Assembly (NCBI RefSeq): GCF_002931555.1
Contig: NZ_PSTZ01000001.1
Location: 496,001 to 560,000 of the forward strand
Direction of reading: 5' to 3'
DNA length: 64,000 bases
From: Pseudoclavibacter sp. RFBB5
Lineage (GTDB): Bacteria > Actinomycetota > Actinomycetes > Actinomycetales > Microbacteriaceae
The notes under the pieces were generated by a model. It had not been told where the DNA came from and did no database searches. It was given only the letters and a program-made list of their open reading frames with translations. The translations under genes were made by a program, and so were the position numbers. Of the stretch, positions 46,090-54,681 are shown piece by piece (position 1 is the first letter of the stretch; every line of letters starts with the position of its first letter).

Positions 46090-47856
46090 ATGCGTGCCAT
46101 TGTGATGATGTTCGACAGCCTCAACAGGAACATGCTGCCCCCCTACGGCGGTGAGATGGTCAAGGCGCCGAACTTCGAGCGTCTCGCGGCCAGGTCTGTC
46201 ACCTTCGACAACTTCTACGCGGGATCGTTGCCCTGCATCCCGGCGAGACGCGAACTCCATACTGGGCGTTACAACTTCCTCCACCGGAGCTGGGGCCCGC
46301 TCGAGCCATTTGATGACTCGACGCCCGAGCTGCTGGGCCGTGCCGGCGTCCACACGCACCTCGCGACAGACCACTTCCACTACGTGGAAGACGGTGGCGC
46401 GACCTACCACCCCAGATTCACGACATGGGAGCTGTTCCGTGGCCAGGATGGTGACCCCTGGAAGGGGGTGGTCGACGCGGGCGTGGCCACCGCCGGCTTC
46501 CGAGCGAAGAGCCATCTCCAGGACGCGGTGAACCGAGACCACATGCCGTCTGTCAGCGAGCACTCCCAGACGCTGACTGTGGACGCAGGACTCGACTTCA
46601 TCAGCAGAAATGCGGATGCGGACCGCTGGATGCTCCAGTTGGAGCTCTTCGACCCCCACGAGCCCTTCTTCACGCATGAGCAGTACAAGCAGCGCTACCC
46701 GCATGACTACGACGGACCCGAATTCGACTGGCCCCCCTACGCGAAGGTGACCGAACCGGAGTCCCAGATCGAGCATGCTCGCATGGAGTACGCCGCACTC
46801 GTGTCGATGTGCGACGACTCTCTCGGTCGAGTTCTTGACGCGATGGACGAGCACGACCTCTGGGACGACACCTTGCTCATCGTGAACACCGATCACGGGC
46901 TGCTTCTCGGGGAGCACGGGTGGTGGGGCAAGAACTTCCAGCCCTGGTACAACGAACTCGTTCAGCTCCCGATGTTCATGTGGGACCCTCGCCAGGGCTC
47001 TCACGGCACGCGGCGCGAAGAGCTCGCGCAGACCATCGACATCGCACCGACGCTGCTCGGCTTCTTCGGCGTCGACGTGCCAATGGACATGCAGGGCGTG
47101 GACCTCGGCCAGGAACTCGGCGAGGGGCCTCACCGCGAGGGAGGCCTGTTCGGGATTCACGGTGGGCACGTGAATGTCACCGACGGAAGGTACGTGTACA
47201 TGCGTGCATCCCTCAACCGCGAGAATGCGCCCCTCGAGGAGTACACGCTCATGCCGACCCACATGCGCTCCCGCTTCAAGCGGAGCGATCTCGTGGACTG
47301 GGAGCCGGCGGCCCCGCGGACGTTCACGAAGGGAGTGCGCACGATGTGCATGCAGACCAGGAGCCTGCTGATCAATTCCTGGACCTACGGCACCTTGCTC
47401 TTCGATCTCCAGGAAGACCCAGATCAACTTGCCCCGATCGTCGACGACGACGTGGAGCTCAGAATGCTGAATCTGCTCGCCGATCTCATGCGAGAGAACG
47501 ATGCACCCGAGAGCCAGTTCGAGCGTCTCGGCATGCCAGCCACGGGCCGTGTGACCCCCGAGCATCTCCTAGTCCGGGCGCAGCGCGACCGAGCGGAGAG
47601 CCTCGCGGAATCCATGCCGGATCTCAGCGACCTTCCGGAGACCGCGGTTCGAGGGCCACAGGTCAAGGACCTGCTTCGCGATCCGGTTGCGAAGACGATC
47701 CTCGACCGTCACGCGCCCGAACTCTCGAAGACCGAGCTGCTCGCGCTGCCCACGCCATTCGACCTGTACCAGTTGACGCGCATGGGGGCGATGCCGAGCA
47801 GCGTCCTGCGCAGCATCGCCGAGGACTTCGCAGCCCTGGAGGCGAACCGTGAATGA
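46090..47856 (+). CDS. S1-family sulfatase 3
   Basis: A 588-residue sulfatase without signal peptide. The start is MRAIVMMFDSLNRNMLPPYG; the FGly motif is CIPARRELHTGR with Cys49, a CXPXR variant with Ala in place of the usual Ser. The second metal site is NTDHGLLLGEHGWWGKNFQ. A C-terminal region of about 100 residues (from PATGRVTPEHL) extends beyond the core. It lies 42 bp after manD and overlaps the FGE gene by 8 bp, so its expression is coupled to its own activating enzyme. Confidence 0.88.
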   Translation: MRAIVMMFDSLNRNMLPPYGGEMVKAPNFERLAARSVTFDNFYAGSLPCIPARRELHTGRYNFLHRSWGPLEPFDDSTPELLGRAGVHTHLATDHFHYVEDGGATYHPRFTTWELFRGQDGDPWKGVVDAGVATAGFRAKSHLQDAVNRDHMPSVSEHSQTLTVDAGLDFISRNADADRWMLQLELFDPHEPFFTHEQYKQRYPHDYDGPEFDWPPYAKVTEPESQIEHARMEYAALVSMCDDSLGRVLDAMDEHDLWDDTLLIVNTDHGLLLGEHGWWGKNFQPWYNELVQLPMFMWDPRQGSHGTRREELAQTIDIAPTLLGFFGVDVPMDMQGVDLGQELGEGPHREGGLFGIHGGHVNVTDGRYVYMRASLNRENAPLEEYTLMPTHMRSRFKRSDLVDWEPAAPRTFTKGVRTMCMQTRSLLINSWTYGTLLFDLQEDPDQLAPIVDDDVELRMLNLLADLMRENDAPESQFERLGMPATGRVTPEHLLVRAQRDRAESLAESMPDLSDLPETAVRGPQVKDLLRDPVAKTILDRHAPELSKTELLALPTPFDLYQLTRMGAMPSSVLRSIAEDFAALEANRE

Positions 47857-48874
47857 ACGGGTGCCGGGGGAAGCCGCACCAGCGAGCGGATGCGGTTGCG
47901 GATGCGGTCCTGGCCCTGGCGTGCGCCAAGAAGCTGCAGGTGCTGACGTCGGCGCGCGTCGTTCCGATCTCCTCCGCTCCTCCTGGACGGGCGCTGATCG
48001 GGAGATCGCCGACGGATTCCTCGACCTGGTGCGCCTACCGGGAGGTTCCTTCCTCATGGGGGGAGACGATCCCGACAAGAACGTCGTTGACGGTGAAGGT
48101 CCTGTCCGCGAGGTGATCCTGTCCCCATATCGACTCGGCAGGACCCCGGTCACCAATCGGCAGTTTCAGCAGTTCGTCGAGGCGACCGGATACAGGACAG
48201 GCGCCGAGCGCATCGGCTGGTCCTTCGTCTTCCACCTCTTCGTCGATGAAGAGACTCGCAAGAGGACGCAGAGAGTACGAGGCGCACCCTGGTGGTGCGT
48301 GGTCGAGGGGGCTTCGTGGTGGAGTCCGGAGGGGCCCGGGTCGACGCTCGAAGATCGCTGGCTGCATCCGGTCACGCACGTGGACCACATGGATGCCCTC
48401 GCCTTCTGCAGTTGGGCGGGTGTTCGTCTGCCGACGGAAGCAGAGTGGGAGGCGGGTGCCAGAGGTGGGCTGGTGCAGGCCAGATTCCCTTGGGGTGACG
48501 AGCTGACGCCCGATGGCGTGCACCAATGCAACATCTGGCAAGGAACCTTCCCGACGGTGAACACGCGGGACGATGGCTACATTGGCACCTCGCCCGTCGC
48601 CACGTACCCTCCGAACGGGTATGGGCTGCATGATGTCGCTGGCAACGTCTGGGAGTGGTGCGGGGATTGGTTCACGAACCGCCACGCCGCCGAGAGGTCG
48701 AGCAACCCGCCGGGGCCGGCCCGCGGCACCGAGAAGGTCATGCGCGGTGGGTCGCACATGTGTCACGATTCGTACTGCAATCGCTACAGGGTCGCCGCGC
48801 GATCGAAGAATGACCCCGACAGCTCGAGCGGGAATCTCGGTTTCAGGATCGCGGCGGATGATGCGACCGGCTGA
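47849..48874 (+). CDS. Formylglycine-generating enzyme (sulfatase-modifying factor)
   Basis: A 341-residue FGE-sulfatase domain protein. It oxidises the Cys of the CXPXR motif of sulfatases to formylglycine, using O2 and copper. The catalytic pair Cys305 and Cys310 lies in MRGGSHMCHDSYCNRYR, with the same five-residue spacing as known FGEs. Other blocks are LPGGSFLMGGDD, LPTEAEWEAGARGG and GNVWEWCGDWF. There is no signal peptide, so activation occurs in the cytoplasm. The N-terminus holds a Cys-Gly run (SGCGCGCGPGPG, residues 13-24). It starts with GTG 47849 within the sulfatase gene and overlaps the CHR gene by 17 bp. Confidence 0.94.
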   Translation: MNERVPGEAAPASGCGCGCGPGPGVRQEAAGADVGARRSDLLRSSWTGADREIADGFLDLVRLPGGSFLMGGDDPDKNVVDGEGPVREVILSPYRLGRTPVTNRQFQQFVEATGYRTGAERIGWSFVFHLFVDEETRKRTQRVRGAPWWCVVEGASWWSPEGPGSTLEDRWLHPVTHVDHMDALAFCSWAGVRLPTEAEWEAGARGGLVQARFPWGDELTPDGVHQCNIWQGTFPTVNTRDDGYIGTSPVATYPPNGYGLHDVAGNVWEWCGDWFTNRHAAERSSNPPGPARGTEKVMRGGSHMCHDSYCNRYRVAARSKNDPDSSSGNLGFRIAADDATG

Positions 48875-50243
48875 GGATGGCAACCTGCCGGGAGAGCCGG
48901 AGCGCGACCCCGCTCCAACTGTGACAGCCCGTCAGCACCTCGGACTCATGCTGAAGGTCGGCGTCATCGGGTTCGGCGGCGGGAGCGCGCTCATCCCGGT
49001 CATGGAAAAGGAGATTGTCGGCCCTGGACGGCTGTCGGAGAACGAATTCGTTCAGGATACGGTCATCGCCAACATCACGCCGGGGGCCCTGCCAGTGAAG
49101 CTGGCCGCGCTTGCCGGCGTGCGCTTCGGGCGGTCCAGGACCGCCCTCGCTGGCGCGTTCGCGGTTGCGATTCCTGGTGCGGTAGGCACGGTCGCATTCC
49201 TCGCGCTTTTTGCGCAGCTCGGTCCGGGCGCCATTCGTTCGGTCGAATTCGCCTCGCTCGGTATCACGGCGTTCATCATCTACCTGCTCGCACACTACGT
49301 CGGCAAGGTGCTCCTGCCGAACGGGAAGGTGCAACGCAGCGCAGTCATCATCGCCGCGCTCGCGTTCCTCGCAAGCGGCGCTGGCGATGCCATCGAACTC
49401 GCAGGGGTGATGGTCGGGCTGTCGTTCGAGCTGCGCCCGCCCGAGCTCACCGCGTTGGGTCTCGTGCTCGTCTCACTGGCGGCCATCAGCGTGGCGTCCA
49501 TGATCCAGTACTTCTCAGCGCGGAGATCTCCACGCTCCGATGCAGCGCCCGGTGCCAATCGGACCGGCCCCCCTCCGGGGAACGGTGCCGCGGCAGCTGT
49601 TCGAACAGTTCTCCTGTTCAGCAGTCTCGCGGGTCTCGCTGTGGCCGCAGGGCTCCTCATTCCGGGTAGCGGTCTGGTCGGCTTCCAAGCCCTGGTCCTG
49701 ACGTCGACGCTGACGTCCTTCGGTGGTGGAGAAGCATATGTGGGGGTCGCAGATGGGTTCTTCGTGGCTTCTGGACTGATCGAGTCCACGGTCTTCTACG
49801 GGCAGATCGTTCCCGTCGCGAATGCCCTGCCCGGTCCGATACTCGTGAAGGTCGCTGCAGGCACCGCCTTCGTCCTGGGCGGTTCGCTCGGCTGGGTCTT
49901 CGCTGCGGTGGCGTTCATCCTCACGGTCGCCTCTTGCAGCGCCGTAGCCGTCGGCGTCCTCTCCGGTTACGATCGGGCGAGGAACTCGTTGCTGATCCGC
50001 AACATCTCCACCTTCATCCTGCCGGTCATCTGCGGTCTCCTCGCCTCGACAGCGCTGTCGATGCTGCTCTCCAATGTCCGGATCGCCGGGGAAGCCGGTG
50101 TCCCTGGACTGATCACTGTGCCGGTCAGCGTGCTCCTCGCAGCCGCGGTGCCCACCATCCGGCGGCGCGTTCGCATCCCGGACATCGCCCTGATCGTCAT
50201 CTTCGCTGGCCTGACTCTCCTCGGACTCACGCTGGCGGCCTGA
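48858..50243 (+). CDS. CHR-family anion transporter (ChrA-like; possible sulfate exporter)
   Basis: A 461-residue membrane protein of two homologous CHR domains. The first begins LKVGVIGFGGGSALIPVMEKE with ITPGALPVKLAALAG; the second has LTSFGGGEAYVGVADGFF and ANALPGPILVKVAAGTAF. A charged linker (about residues 220-240) separates them. Known members export chromate, a sulfate analogue. Placement directly after a sulfatase and FGE, with overlapping reading frames, argues for export of sulfate set free in the cytoplasm. That function is inferred. ATG 48858 or 48861 could start it. Confidence 0.85.
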   Translation: MMRPAEDGNLPGEPERDPAPTVTARQHLGLMLKVGVIGFGGGSALIPVMEKEIVGPGRLSENEFVQDTVIANITPGALPVKLAALAGVRFGRSRTALAGAFAVAIPGAVGTVAFLALFAQLGPGAIRSVEFASLGITAFIIYLLAHYVGKVLLPNGKVQRSAVIIAALAFLASGAGDAIELAGVMVGLSFELRPPELTALGLVLVSLAAISVASMIQYFSARRSPRSDAAPGANRTGPPPGNGAAAAVRTVLLFSSLAGLAVAAGLLIPGSGLVGFQALVLTSTLTSFGGGEAYVGVADGFFVASGLIESTVFYGQIVPVANALPGPILVKVAAGTAFVLGGSLGWVFAAVAFILTVASCSAVAVGVLSGYDRARNSLLIRNISTFILPVICGLLASTALSMLLSNVRIAGEAGVPGLITVPVSVLLAAAVPTIRRRVRIPDIALIVIFAGLTLLGLTLAA

Positions 50244-50289
50244 AGGTCGGGATTCATGAGGGTCAGATGACAACGTTCAAGGAGAGCAA

Positions 50290-50811
50290 ATGAGTGATGC
50301 GGAACCGAGACGGATAGTCGTGTTCGGGGTTTCAGCTGTAGGCAAGTCCACGATCGGCGCCGCGCTGGCTGCGAAGTTGAGTCTTCCGTTCCTCGATGCT
50401 GACGCCCTCCACAGCGACGCATCCCTGAGGAAGATGACTGCAGGCGTTCCTCTGGATGACTTTGACCGGAGACCCTGGCTGCTGTCGTGCGGGCGCGCGC
50501 TCGCGCAGAGCGAGGCTGGCATGGTGCTCGCGTGCTCTGCGCTCGCGCGTCGCTATCGCGACCTCATACGCCTGGAGTGTCCGGATGCGGTCTTCCTCCA
50601 CCTCCACGCGAGCTACGACGACGTCCTCGAACGCGCCGTGAGTCGTGACGCCCACTTCATGCCACCCGCCCTGCTGCAGTCGCAGTTCGAAGCTCTCGAA
50701 CTCCTCGGCACGGAGGAGGCGGGTGCAGCCCTTGACGCCCGACTATCGGTCGGAGGAGTGCTCGATGCCGCAGTGAAAGTCCTCGATGAGCTGAGTCGGC
50801 CGGGCTGCTGA
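50290..50811 (+). CDS. gntK: Gluconokinase (GntK family)
   Basis: A 173-residue P-loop kinase of GntK length. Walker A is FGVSAVGKST, then LPFLDADALHSDASLRKMTAGVPLDD, ACSALARRYRD and the lid/base motif HFMPPALLQSQFEALE. It phosphorylates D-gluconate to 6-phosphogluconate. In this operon it might act on an aldonate derived from the glycan, but nothing in the sequence shows a changed specificity. It is the last gene of the operon, 46 bp after the CHR gene, with a terminator at 50820. Confidence 0.92.
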   Translation: MSDAEPRRIVVFGVSAVGKSTIGAALAAKLSLPFLDADALHSDASLRKMTAGVPLDDFDRRPWLLSCGRALAQSEAGMVLACSALARRYRDLIRLECPDAVFLHLHASYDDVLERAVSRDAHFMPPALLQSQFEALELLGTEEAGAALDARLSVGGVLDAAVKVLDELSRPGC

Positions 50812-50819
50812 GTCCCTGA

Positions 50820-50851
50820 AGCCCCGAATTCCTCTCGGGGCTCTCACTTTT
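50820..50851. terminator. Terminator between gntK and sulfatase 4
   Basis: An 8-bp stem AGCCCCGA (50820-50827) / TCGGGGCT (50835-50842) with a 7-nt loop and a short TTTT at 50848-50851. It separates convergent genes. Confidence 0.8.
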
Positions 50852-50934
50852 CGTGCAGGCTCATGCGTCGTTCGACTCCAGCTCAGGGAGGGGCAGGCAG
50901 GGGCAACCGTCAGCCGCCCTGCATCTCGCGCAAT

Positions 50935-53280
50935 TCAATCCAGGAGGCGGAGACGGAGCTCGTCCACATCGACCACGATCCTGCGCGAGTACGCCGCAAT
51001 CGCACCGGGTTCGTAGCGCACGTCGAGCAACCCGCCTCGGTGTGGCGTGTCACCGCCCCGGGCGTGGAGATCCCAATCCACGGGGCCACCGCCCTCCTGG
51101 CCGACGCTGATTCCGGTGAACGGCGCCATGCCGACGAGCATGGGGACACGCTCCAGTGAGGCCCGGCATTCGCCATCGACGCTGATGTCGATGCTCCACG
51201 CGAGGTCCGGCAGGGCCGTGAAGTTCAGCGTGATCTCTGCAGGTTGAGAGGCTTGGACTCGCAGGCGGTGCATGTCGCCGTACGCGTTGTAGGCGAACCA
51301 GGCATCGCCCTCCGCAGTCCAGAGGATGTAACCACCGCCCTGGTCGCCGTGCGAGACCACGACGCCCTCGCCTGCTGTCGGCTCGAAGCGCGCCGTGATC
51401 GTGAACGAGCGGAGCGCGATGAGGCGGGAGGAGCGGAAGCGCTCAAGGGTGGGAGCGCCTGGGCGGATCGTGATCGGGCGCTCCAGCGGGAGCTCTGTCG
51501 ACGGTCGAGTCGCAAGGAACGTTGGCTCGTCGGGCAGCGGGAACACCGTGTTGTGCCATGCCGCGCGCCGCCACTCCTCCGCCATGATCGACACAAGTCC
51601 TGGATGATCTCCGGCGACATCCGTGGATTCCGTCGGGTCAGCCTCCAGGTCGTAGAGCTCCCAGGCTGAGTCCGGGTCGCTCCTCGGTCCCCAGTCAGAA
51701 GCTCGGATCTTCCAGTTCCCTTGGAGGTACGCGCGTTCCTTGAGGAGGCCGAGATACTGACCCGGAGTGCGCTCTTGAGAATCGGACCCATCGAATGGGG
51801 ATGCGAGATCGTCACGGATGCTGCGGCCATCGATCTCGTCGACGCGAACATCACCGAGCGTCTCGGGTCGTCGATGGCCGCTGAGGTCGAGAAGTGTGGG
51901 AGCGACATCGGTGACATACGCGTGCTCCCTGCGCACACCATCGTCCTCCTCATGGCGAGGGAGTCCATTCGGCCACGATATGAGCAGCGGGCTCCGGATG
52001 CCGCCCTCGAGAGCTGAGCCCTTGTACGACCTGTGCGGGGTATTTGAGACCTGAGCCCATCCGCGGGGGTAGTGTCCGTGGACAGTGGGGCCACCCAGCT
52101 CCTCCAGCGGGCGTGCTACATCCCGAACCCAACCTGACGGGAGGCTCGGCATGGTCGTGAACTGACTGAAGTAGCTCCGCGTTCCCGCGGGTCCGCCCTC
52201 ACCGGTGCCCCCGTTGTCGCTGCTGAAGACGAAGATGGTGTTCTCGTAGTCGCCTGTCGTCTTCAGGTGGGACAGCAGCCGATCCACACTCTCGTCGACT
52301 GCCCGCACAGCGGCCGCGTAGACCTCCATGTGCCGCGCGTACAAGGCCTGAGTCTCTGCGTCGAGTGCGTCCCACGGCTCCACTCCCTCATCCCGATCAG
52401 GCAGCGTGAGGGCGGCGTCCACGATGCCGAGGAGCTTCTGCTTCGCGATCCGCGCTTCACGACAGGCATCCCAGCCGGCGTCGTAGGAGCCTCGCTCGGC
52501 GTCGATGTCCGCAGGTTTGGCTTGAACGGGGCCGTGGACAGCGTGATGGGCGAAGTAGAGAAAGAACGGGCGAGTTTCATCGCTGGCTCGCAACCCGTCG
52601 ATCATTGAGATCGCCTCATCGGTGAGGCGATCTGTCAGGTACGCGTCATCGGCGAACCTCTCGGTGACGGGGGAGTTGTCGCGGACGAGTCTGTGCGGGT
52701 GGTACAGGGTCGTGCAACCGTCCATGGCACCGAAGTAGCGGTCGAACCCCCGCTGAAGCGGCCAGGAGTCTTTCGGCGCTCCATCGTGAAGCTCCCACTC
52801 TGGAGTCAGGTGCCACTTCCCGACCATGAACGTGGAGTACCCCTGGCTTCGATAGATCTCGGCGAGGGTGGGCAGGGTCTTGGGGAGCTTCATCGAGACA
52901 CCCGGGTAGCCGGGATTCGCGTGGGAGACGAAGCCGAAACCCGCCCGGTGCGGATTCGCACCCGTCAGGAGCGCAGCTCGAGACGGGGAGCAGAGAGGGG
53001 TCACTCGGAAGTTCGTGAGGCGGAATCCCTCGTTCGCGATCGCGTCCAAGGCGGGGGTCGCTATCTCTCCGCCGTAGGGGGAGATGTCGCTGAAACCGAG
53101 GTCGTCGACCAGCATGACGATCACATTCGGTGCATTGTCATCCGCGCGAACTTCCTCTGGCCACCACGGATCGGACTCGGAGGACCTGGGTGAGACCCGG
53201 CCCTTGAAATCTTCGTATCTGCGTGGCTCCGCGCCGCGAACGTCGGAGAGCGCGTCATTGCGCTGTGAATGTGCAGTCAT
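50935..53280 (-). CDS. S1-family arylsulfatase-like sulfatase 4
   Basis: A 781-residue sulfatase, the longest of the four. After about 50 residues the core begins NVIVMLVDDLGFSDISPYGG; FGly signature CSPSRAALLTGANPHR with Cys97; GYSTFMVGKWHL and FVFSSDNGGTGEGG complete the site. The size and the C-terminal beta-rich domain (from about residue 610, ITARFEPTAGEGVVVSHGDQ) match the large bacterial arylsulfatase subfamily that includes AtsA of Pseudomonas. No signal peptide. It is transcribed alone, leftwards, under its own promoter flanked by two LacI-type operators. Confidence 0.9.
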   Translation of the reverse strand: MTAHSQRNDALSDVRGAEPRRYEDFKGRVSPRSSESDPWWPEEVRADDNAPNVIVMLVDDLGFSDISPYGGEIATPALDAIANEGFRLTNFRVTPLCSPSRAALLTGANPHRAGFGFVSHANPGYPGVSMKLPKTLPTLAEIYRSQGYSTFMVGKWHLTPEWELHDGAPKDSWPLQRGFDRYFGAMDGCTTLYHPHRLVRDNSPVTERFADDAYLTDRLTDEAISMIDGLRASDETRPFFLYFAHHAVHGPVQAKPADIDAERGSYDAGWDACREARIAKQKLLGIVDAALTLPDRDEGVEPWDALDAETQALYARHMEVYAAAVRAVDESVDRLLSHLKTTGDYENTIFVFSSDNGGTGEGGPAGTRSYFSQFTTMPSLPSGWVRDVARPLEELGGPTVHGHYPRGWAQVSNTPHRSYKGSALEGGIRSPLLISWPNGLPRHEEDDGVRREHAYVTDVAPTLLDLSGHRRPETLGDVRVDEIDGRSIRDDLASPFDGSDSQERTPGQYLGLLKERAYLQGNWKIRASDWGPRSDPDSAWELYDLEADPTESTDVAGDHPGLVSIMAEEWRRAAWHNTVFPLPDEPTFLATRPSTELPLERPITIRPGAPTLERFRSSRLIALRSFTITARFEPTAGEGVVVSHGDQGGGYILWTAEGDAWFAYNAYGDMHRLRVQASQPAEITLNFTALPDLAWSIDISVDGECRASLERVPMLVGMAPFTGISVGQEGGGPVDWDLHARGGDTPHRGGLLDVRYEPGAIAAYSRRIVVDVDELRLRLLD

Positions 53281-53327
53281 AGGAGAGTCCTCGAGTGTTG
53301 GGCTTCGGGGCTAGGTGCGCTGATGCT

Positions 53328-53398
53328 GACAACCGGTTGCCACTCTAAACCTGACCCCATTCTTCGTCAATGCTGGCCAATGAATGCGATCGGTTGCC
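53328..53398 (-). promoter_or_regulatory. Sulfatase 4 promoter between two LacI-type operators
   Basis: On the minus strand -35 TTGACG (53365-53370) and -10 TAGAGT (53342-53347) are 17 bp apart. GGCAACCGGTTGTC (53328-53341) abuts the -10 on its downstream side; GGCAACCGATCGCA (53385-53398) lies upstream. Site centres are 57 bp apart, suiting looping repression. Confidence 0.65.
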
Positions 53399-53402
53399 GT
53401 TT

Positions 53403-53484
53403 AGTCGATGCAGTCGATGCAGTCGATGCAGTCGATGAGCGGAGCGCTCGCACTCGCGCTGGCACTCGCACTCGCACTCGCGCA
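53403..53484. repeat. Two short tandem repeat tracts
   Basis: AGTCGATGC (9 bp) is repeated almost four times at 53403-53438, followed by a degenerate CTCGCA (6 bp) tract at 53447-53484. They lie between the 3' end of the DeoR/LacI gene and the sulfatase promoter, in non-coding sequence as far as I can see. No other feature is evident from 53485 to 53580. Confidence 0.8.
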
Positions 53485-53580
53485 TTGTCGGTTGACCTGT
53501 TCACCCCATGGGAGCCGTCGAATGTCGCGCCGCAGCCATCCGACACCGCGAGGAGAACGGGGCCCGGCGTCCCGTCCCGC

Positions 53581-54681
53581 TCAGACGGCTCGGGGCGGCG
53601 CCGTCGAGAGGCGCGAGTTGAAACTCGGGCTGAGCACGGTGCGGTGCACGGGCCTTGACGGGTCGGCGATGCGTGCGAGGAGCGTCTCGACGGCCGCGCG
53701 GCCCAGTGACGAACGGGGCGGGGTCACGGCGGTCAGCGCGGGTGTGAACAGGTCGGCGACCTCGTCGTCGTAGGCCACGACAGACAGGTCGTCCGGCACG
53801 CTGAGCCCACGAGCGAGAGCCACGTCGATGATCGCCATCGCCTCCCGGTCGGAGTGCACGAGCAGGGCGGTGACGCCGGCTTCGAGGACCGCGTCGAGCA
53901 CCGCATCCACGGCCCCCGAGAAGCGAGGGTCGCGGCGGTCGGGCAGGATGCGCTCGACGTGCTCACCCGGCGTGAGGCCCAGCTCGCGGCAGGCGGCCGA
54001 CCAGCCGGCGATGATCTTCCGCGACGTCGGCGAATTCCTCGAGATGAAGAGGCCCACCTTGCGGTGCCCGAGCTGCGCGAGGTGGCGGGCTGCGAGGACG
54101 GCGCCCAGGGCGTGATCGGTGGTGACCGACTCCGCGGGCGTACGGTCGGGGCCGACGACGGCATCGCGCTCGGCGAGCACAAACGGCAGCCCCGACTCGT
54201 GCAGCCACTCCATGACCTCGCGGGCATGGTCGGTGTCGGTGTTGGGGGCGACGACGAGGCCCGTGACACCCTCGTGCTCGACCATCCGCTCGAGCACGGG
54301 CCGCTCATCCTGCATCTCGTACGACGTTCCCCGCAGCAGCAGCTTCGCGCCCTGCTCGCGAGCCGCCTGCTCCATGCCGCGGATGACACGCGGCCAGTAG
54401 AAGTCGAGCGAGGGCACCAGCACGCCGATGGTCTGCTGCGCGCCGTTCGTCGCCTGGCGCGCCTGCAAGGCGGGCGCGCCGTCGGGCGGGAGCACAGCGC
54501 CGCCGTGCACGCGCACGAGGAGGCCGTCCGACTCGAGCTGCTGCAGGTCGCGTCGCAGCGTCACCGGGGTGACGTCGAGCTCGTCGGTCAGCTCGGCGAC
54601 CCGCACCGCACCGGAGGCGAGCAGCCGTTCCAAGATGAGGTCGCGCCGTTCGGCGGCGAGCCGTGATCCCTGTTCCATCAT
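53581..54681 (-). CDS. Chimeric regulator: DeoR-type HTH with LacI-type effector domain
   Basis: A 366-residue regulator. The N-terminal HTH (RRDLILERLLASGAVRVAELTDEL, VTPVTLRRDLQQLESDGLLVRVHGGAVL) is of DeoR type. From about residue 85 the protein is a LacI/ribose-binding-like effector domain (IGVLVPSLDFYWPRVIRGMEQAA, HLAQLGHRKVGLFI, VVAYDDEVADLFTPALTAV). Such chimeras control sugar operons in actinobacteria. ATG 54681 overlaps the upstream lyase stop (ATGA). It probably binds the GATCGT/ACGATC sites at 56881-56942. Effector unknown, likely an oligosaccharide or uronate. Confidence 0.88.
   Translation of the reverse strand: MMEQGSRLAAERRDLILERLLASGAVRVAELTDELDVTPVTLRRDLQQLESDGLLVRVHGGAVLPPDGAPALQARQATNGAQQTIGVLVPSLDFYWPRVIRGMEQAAREQGAKLLLRGTSYEMQDERPVLERMVEHEGVTGLVVAPNTDTDHAREVMEWLHESGLPFVLAERDAVVGPDRTPAESVTTDHALGAVLAARHLAQLGHRKVGLFISRNSPTSRKIIAGWSAACRELGLTPGEHVERILPDRRDPRFSGAVDAVLDAVLEAGVTALLVHSDREAMAIIDVALARGLSVPDDLSVVAYDDEVADLFTPALTAVTPPRSSLGRAAVETLLARIADPSRPVHRTVLSPSFNSRLSTAPPRAV

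Noticed and set aside
27234-53280. Alginate or ulvan utilisation locus as primary interpretation
   Set aside because: Alginate does not explain four sulfatases or beta-glucuronidase; for ulvan no rhamnose genes, GH78/GH105 or ulvan lyase were seen. A glycosaminoglycan or other sulfated glucuronan fits better, though not proven.
53403-53484. CRISPR or coding repeat
   Set aside because: Units of 9 and 6 bp without spacers; simple tandem repeats.
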